Source: Lentisphaerota bacterium
GTDB lineage: Bacteria > Verrucomicrobiota > Kiritimatiellia > JAAZAB01
NCBI GenBank assembly: GCA_016182435.1
Contig: JACPGN010000164.1
Coordinates: forward strand, 1 to 6,465
Length of the DNA: 6,465 nucleotides
Reading direction: 5' to 3'
Positions 6,311 through 6,465 of this stretch are shown here, piece by piece. How positions within the stretch are numbered: the stretch's first letter is position 1; every line of letters starts with the position of its first letter. The position numbers were made by a program, and so were the translations under genes. The notes beneath the pieces were generated by a model. That model saw only the letters and a list, made by a program, of their open reading frames with translations. It was not told where the DNA came from and searched no databases.

Positions 6311-6334
6311 AAATAAAAAGATGCCATAGGCATC
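6311..6334 (-). terminator. Intrinsic terminator-like hairpin on the minus strand
   Basis: Read leftward, GATGCC-TAT-GGCATC (from 6334 to 6320) forms a perfect 6-bp stem followed at once by TTTTTATTT (6319-6311). This is a compact Rho-independent terminator pattern for transcripts entering from the right. On the plus strand the T-tract is missing, so it does not obviously end the four-gene cluster. Confidence 0.45.
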
Positions 6335-6427
6335 CGCCTGCGGCGGAAAATTGTAGGAGCGCCACCCCGCTGGCGCGATAAGATCGCCTCGACGGGGCGA
6401 GGCTCCTACATTTCCACCACAGGCGGA
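6333..6427. repeat. 95-nt nested inverted repeat, REP/BIME-like
   Basis: The left arm (6333-6379) and right arm (6383-6427) are reverse complements around a 3-nt centre AAG. The outer segment is TCCGCCTG (6333-6340) against CAGGCGGA (6420-6427), continuing as GG(C/T)GGAAA. The core is TGTAGGAGC (6352-6360) against GCTCCTACA (6402-6410). Each core arm also folds on its own: GCGCCA/TGGCGC (6359-6364, 6371-6376) and GCCTCG/CGAGGC (6386-6391, 6398-6403). The two loops hold complementary CCCCG (6365-6369) and CGGGG (6393-6397). The GTAG tetranucleotide beside a short palindrome, in two inverted copies, is the known form of REP elements mobilised by RAYT (TnpA-REP) transposases; assignment to that class is inference, as no RAYT gene is in the window. 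Confidence 0.75.
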
Positions 6428-6444
6428 CGAAACGTATTTGGGTT

Positions 6445-6460
6445 GCGGGCATAAGCCCGC
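6445..6460. repeat. GC-rich hairpin at the window end
   Basis: GCGGGC (6445-6450) and GCCCGC (6455-6460) form a perfect 6-bp stem with tetraloop ATAA, 18 nt past the larger inverted repeat. It is followed by CTTAA and then the window ends, so a downstream T-tract cannot be judged. It may be another intergenic repeat unit or part of a terminator. Confidence 0.4.
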
Positions 6461-6465
6461 CTTAA

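Noticed and set aside
6311..6334. Intrinsic terminator for the plus-strand cluster
   Set aside because: On the plus strand the hairpin is preceded by an A-tract and followed by GC-rich sequence, so the required U-tract is absent; the pattern fits only the minus strand.
6333..6427. tRNA-like or riboswitch interpretation of the multi-stem element
   Set aside because: It lacks tRNA invariant positions and a CCA/anticodon layout, and its inverted two-copy symmetry is explained better by a REP/BIME-type repeat.

Overview
The window reads as GC-rich bacterial chromosome. The mix of DYDGDG-type FG-GAP/VCBS repeats, a SASA-family esterase beside sugar-phosphate enzymes, and repeat-rich intergenic DNA suggests a PVC-group bacterium (Verrucomicrobiota/Kiritimatiellota-like). 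That placement is inference from style; there is no rRNA or other marker gene here.

Layout, left to right. (1) 3-725, plus strand: the C-terminal part of a protein of five tandem ~46-residue FG-GAP/VCBS-type calcium-loop repeats, cut by the window edge. (2) 734-1513, minus strand: complete hisF, converging on the repeat gene with an 8-nt gap and standing apart from any other his gene. (3) 1514-1770: an AT-rich divergent intergenic region that must carry the promoters of hisF and of the rightward cluster. (4) 1771-6285, plus strand: four genes in a row, separated by 79-121 nt. They encode a SASA-family (sialate O-acetylesterase-like) SGNH esterase with no signal peptide, a HAD subfamily IA phosphatase/mutase, a class II (FucA-like) zinc aldolase, and a zinc-dependent MDR polyol/alcohol dehydrogenase. 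(5) 6286-6465: noncoding DNA with a minus-strand terminator-like hairpin, a 95-nt nested inverted repeat resembling a REP/BIME element, and a last 6-bp hairpin.

The four-gene cluster looks like a small carbohydrate-use module. The esterase could remove acyl groups from an imported sugar or oligosaccharide. The dehydrogenase could interconvert a polyol and a ketose. The aldolase could cleave a ketose-1-phosphate to DHAP and an aldehyde, and the HAD enzyme could dephosphorylate or isomerise a sugar phosphate. No sugar kinase, transporter or regulator lies in the window, so substrate and direction are open.

I found no CRISPR array, defence system, phage gene, transposase, tRNA or rRNA. The most distinctive non-gene signal is the inverted repeat at 6333-6427: six of the seven differences between its two 28-nt core arms are compensatory base-pair changes. 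The second is a 12-codon leader ORF with a strong ribosome binding site whose stop overlaps the dehydrogenase start (ATGA).
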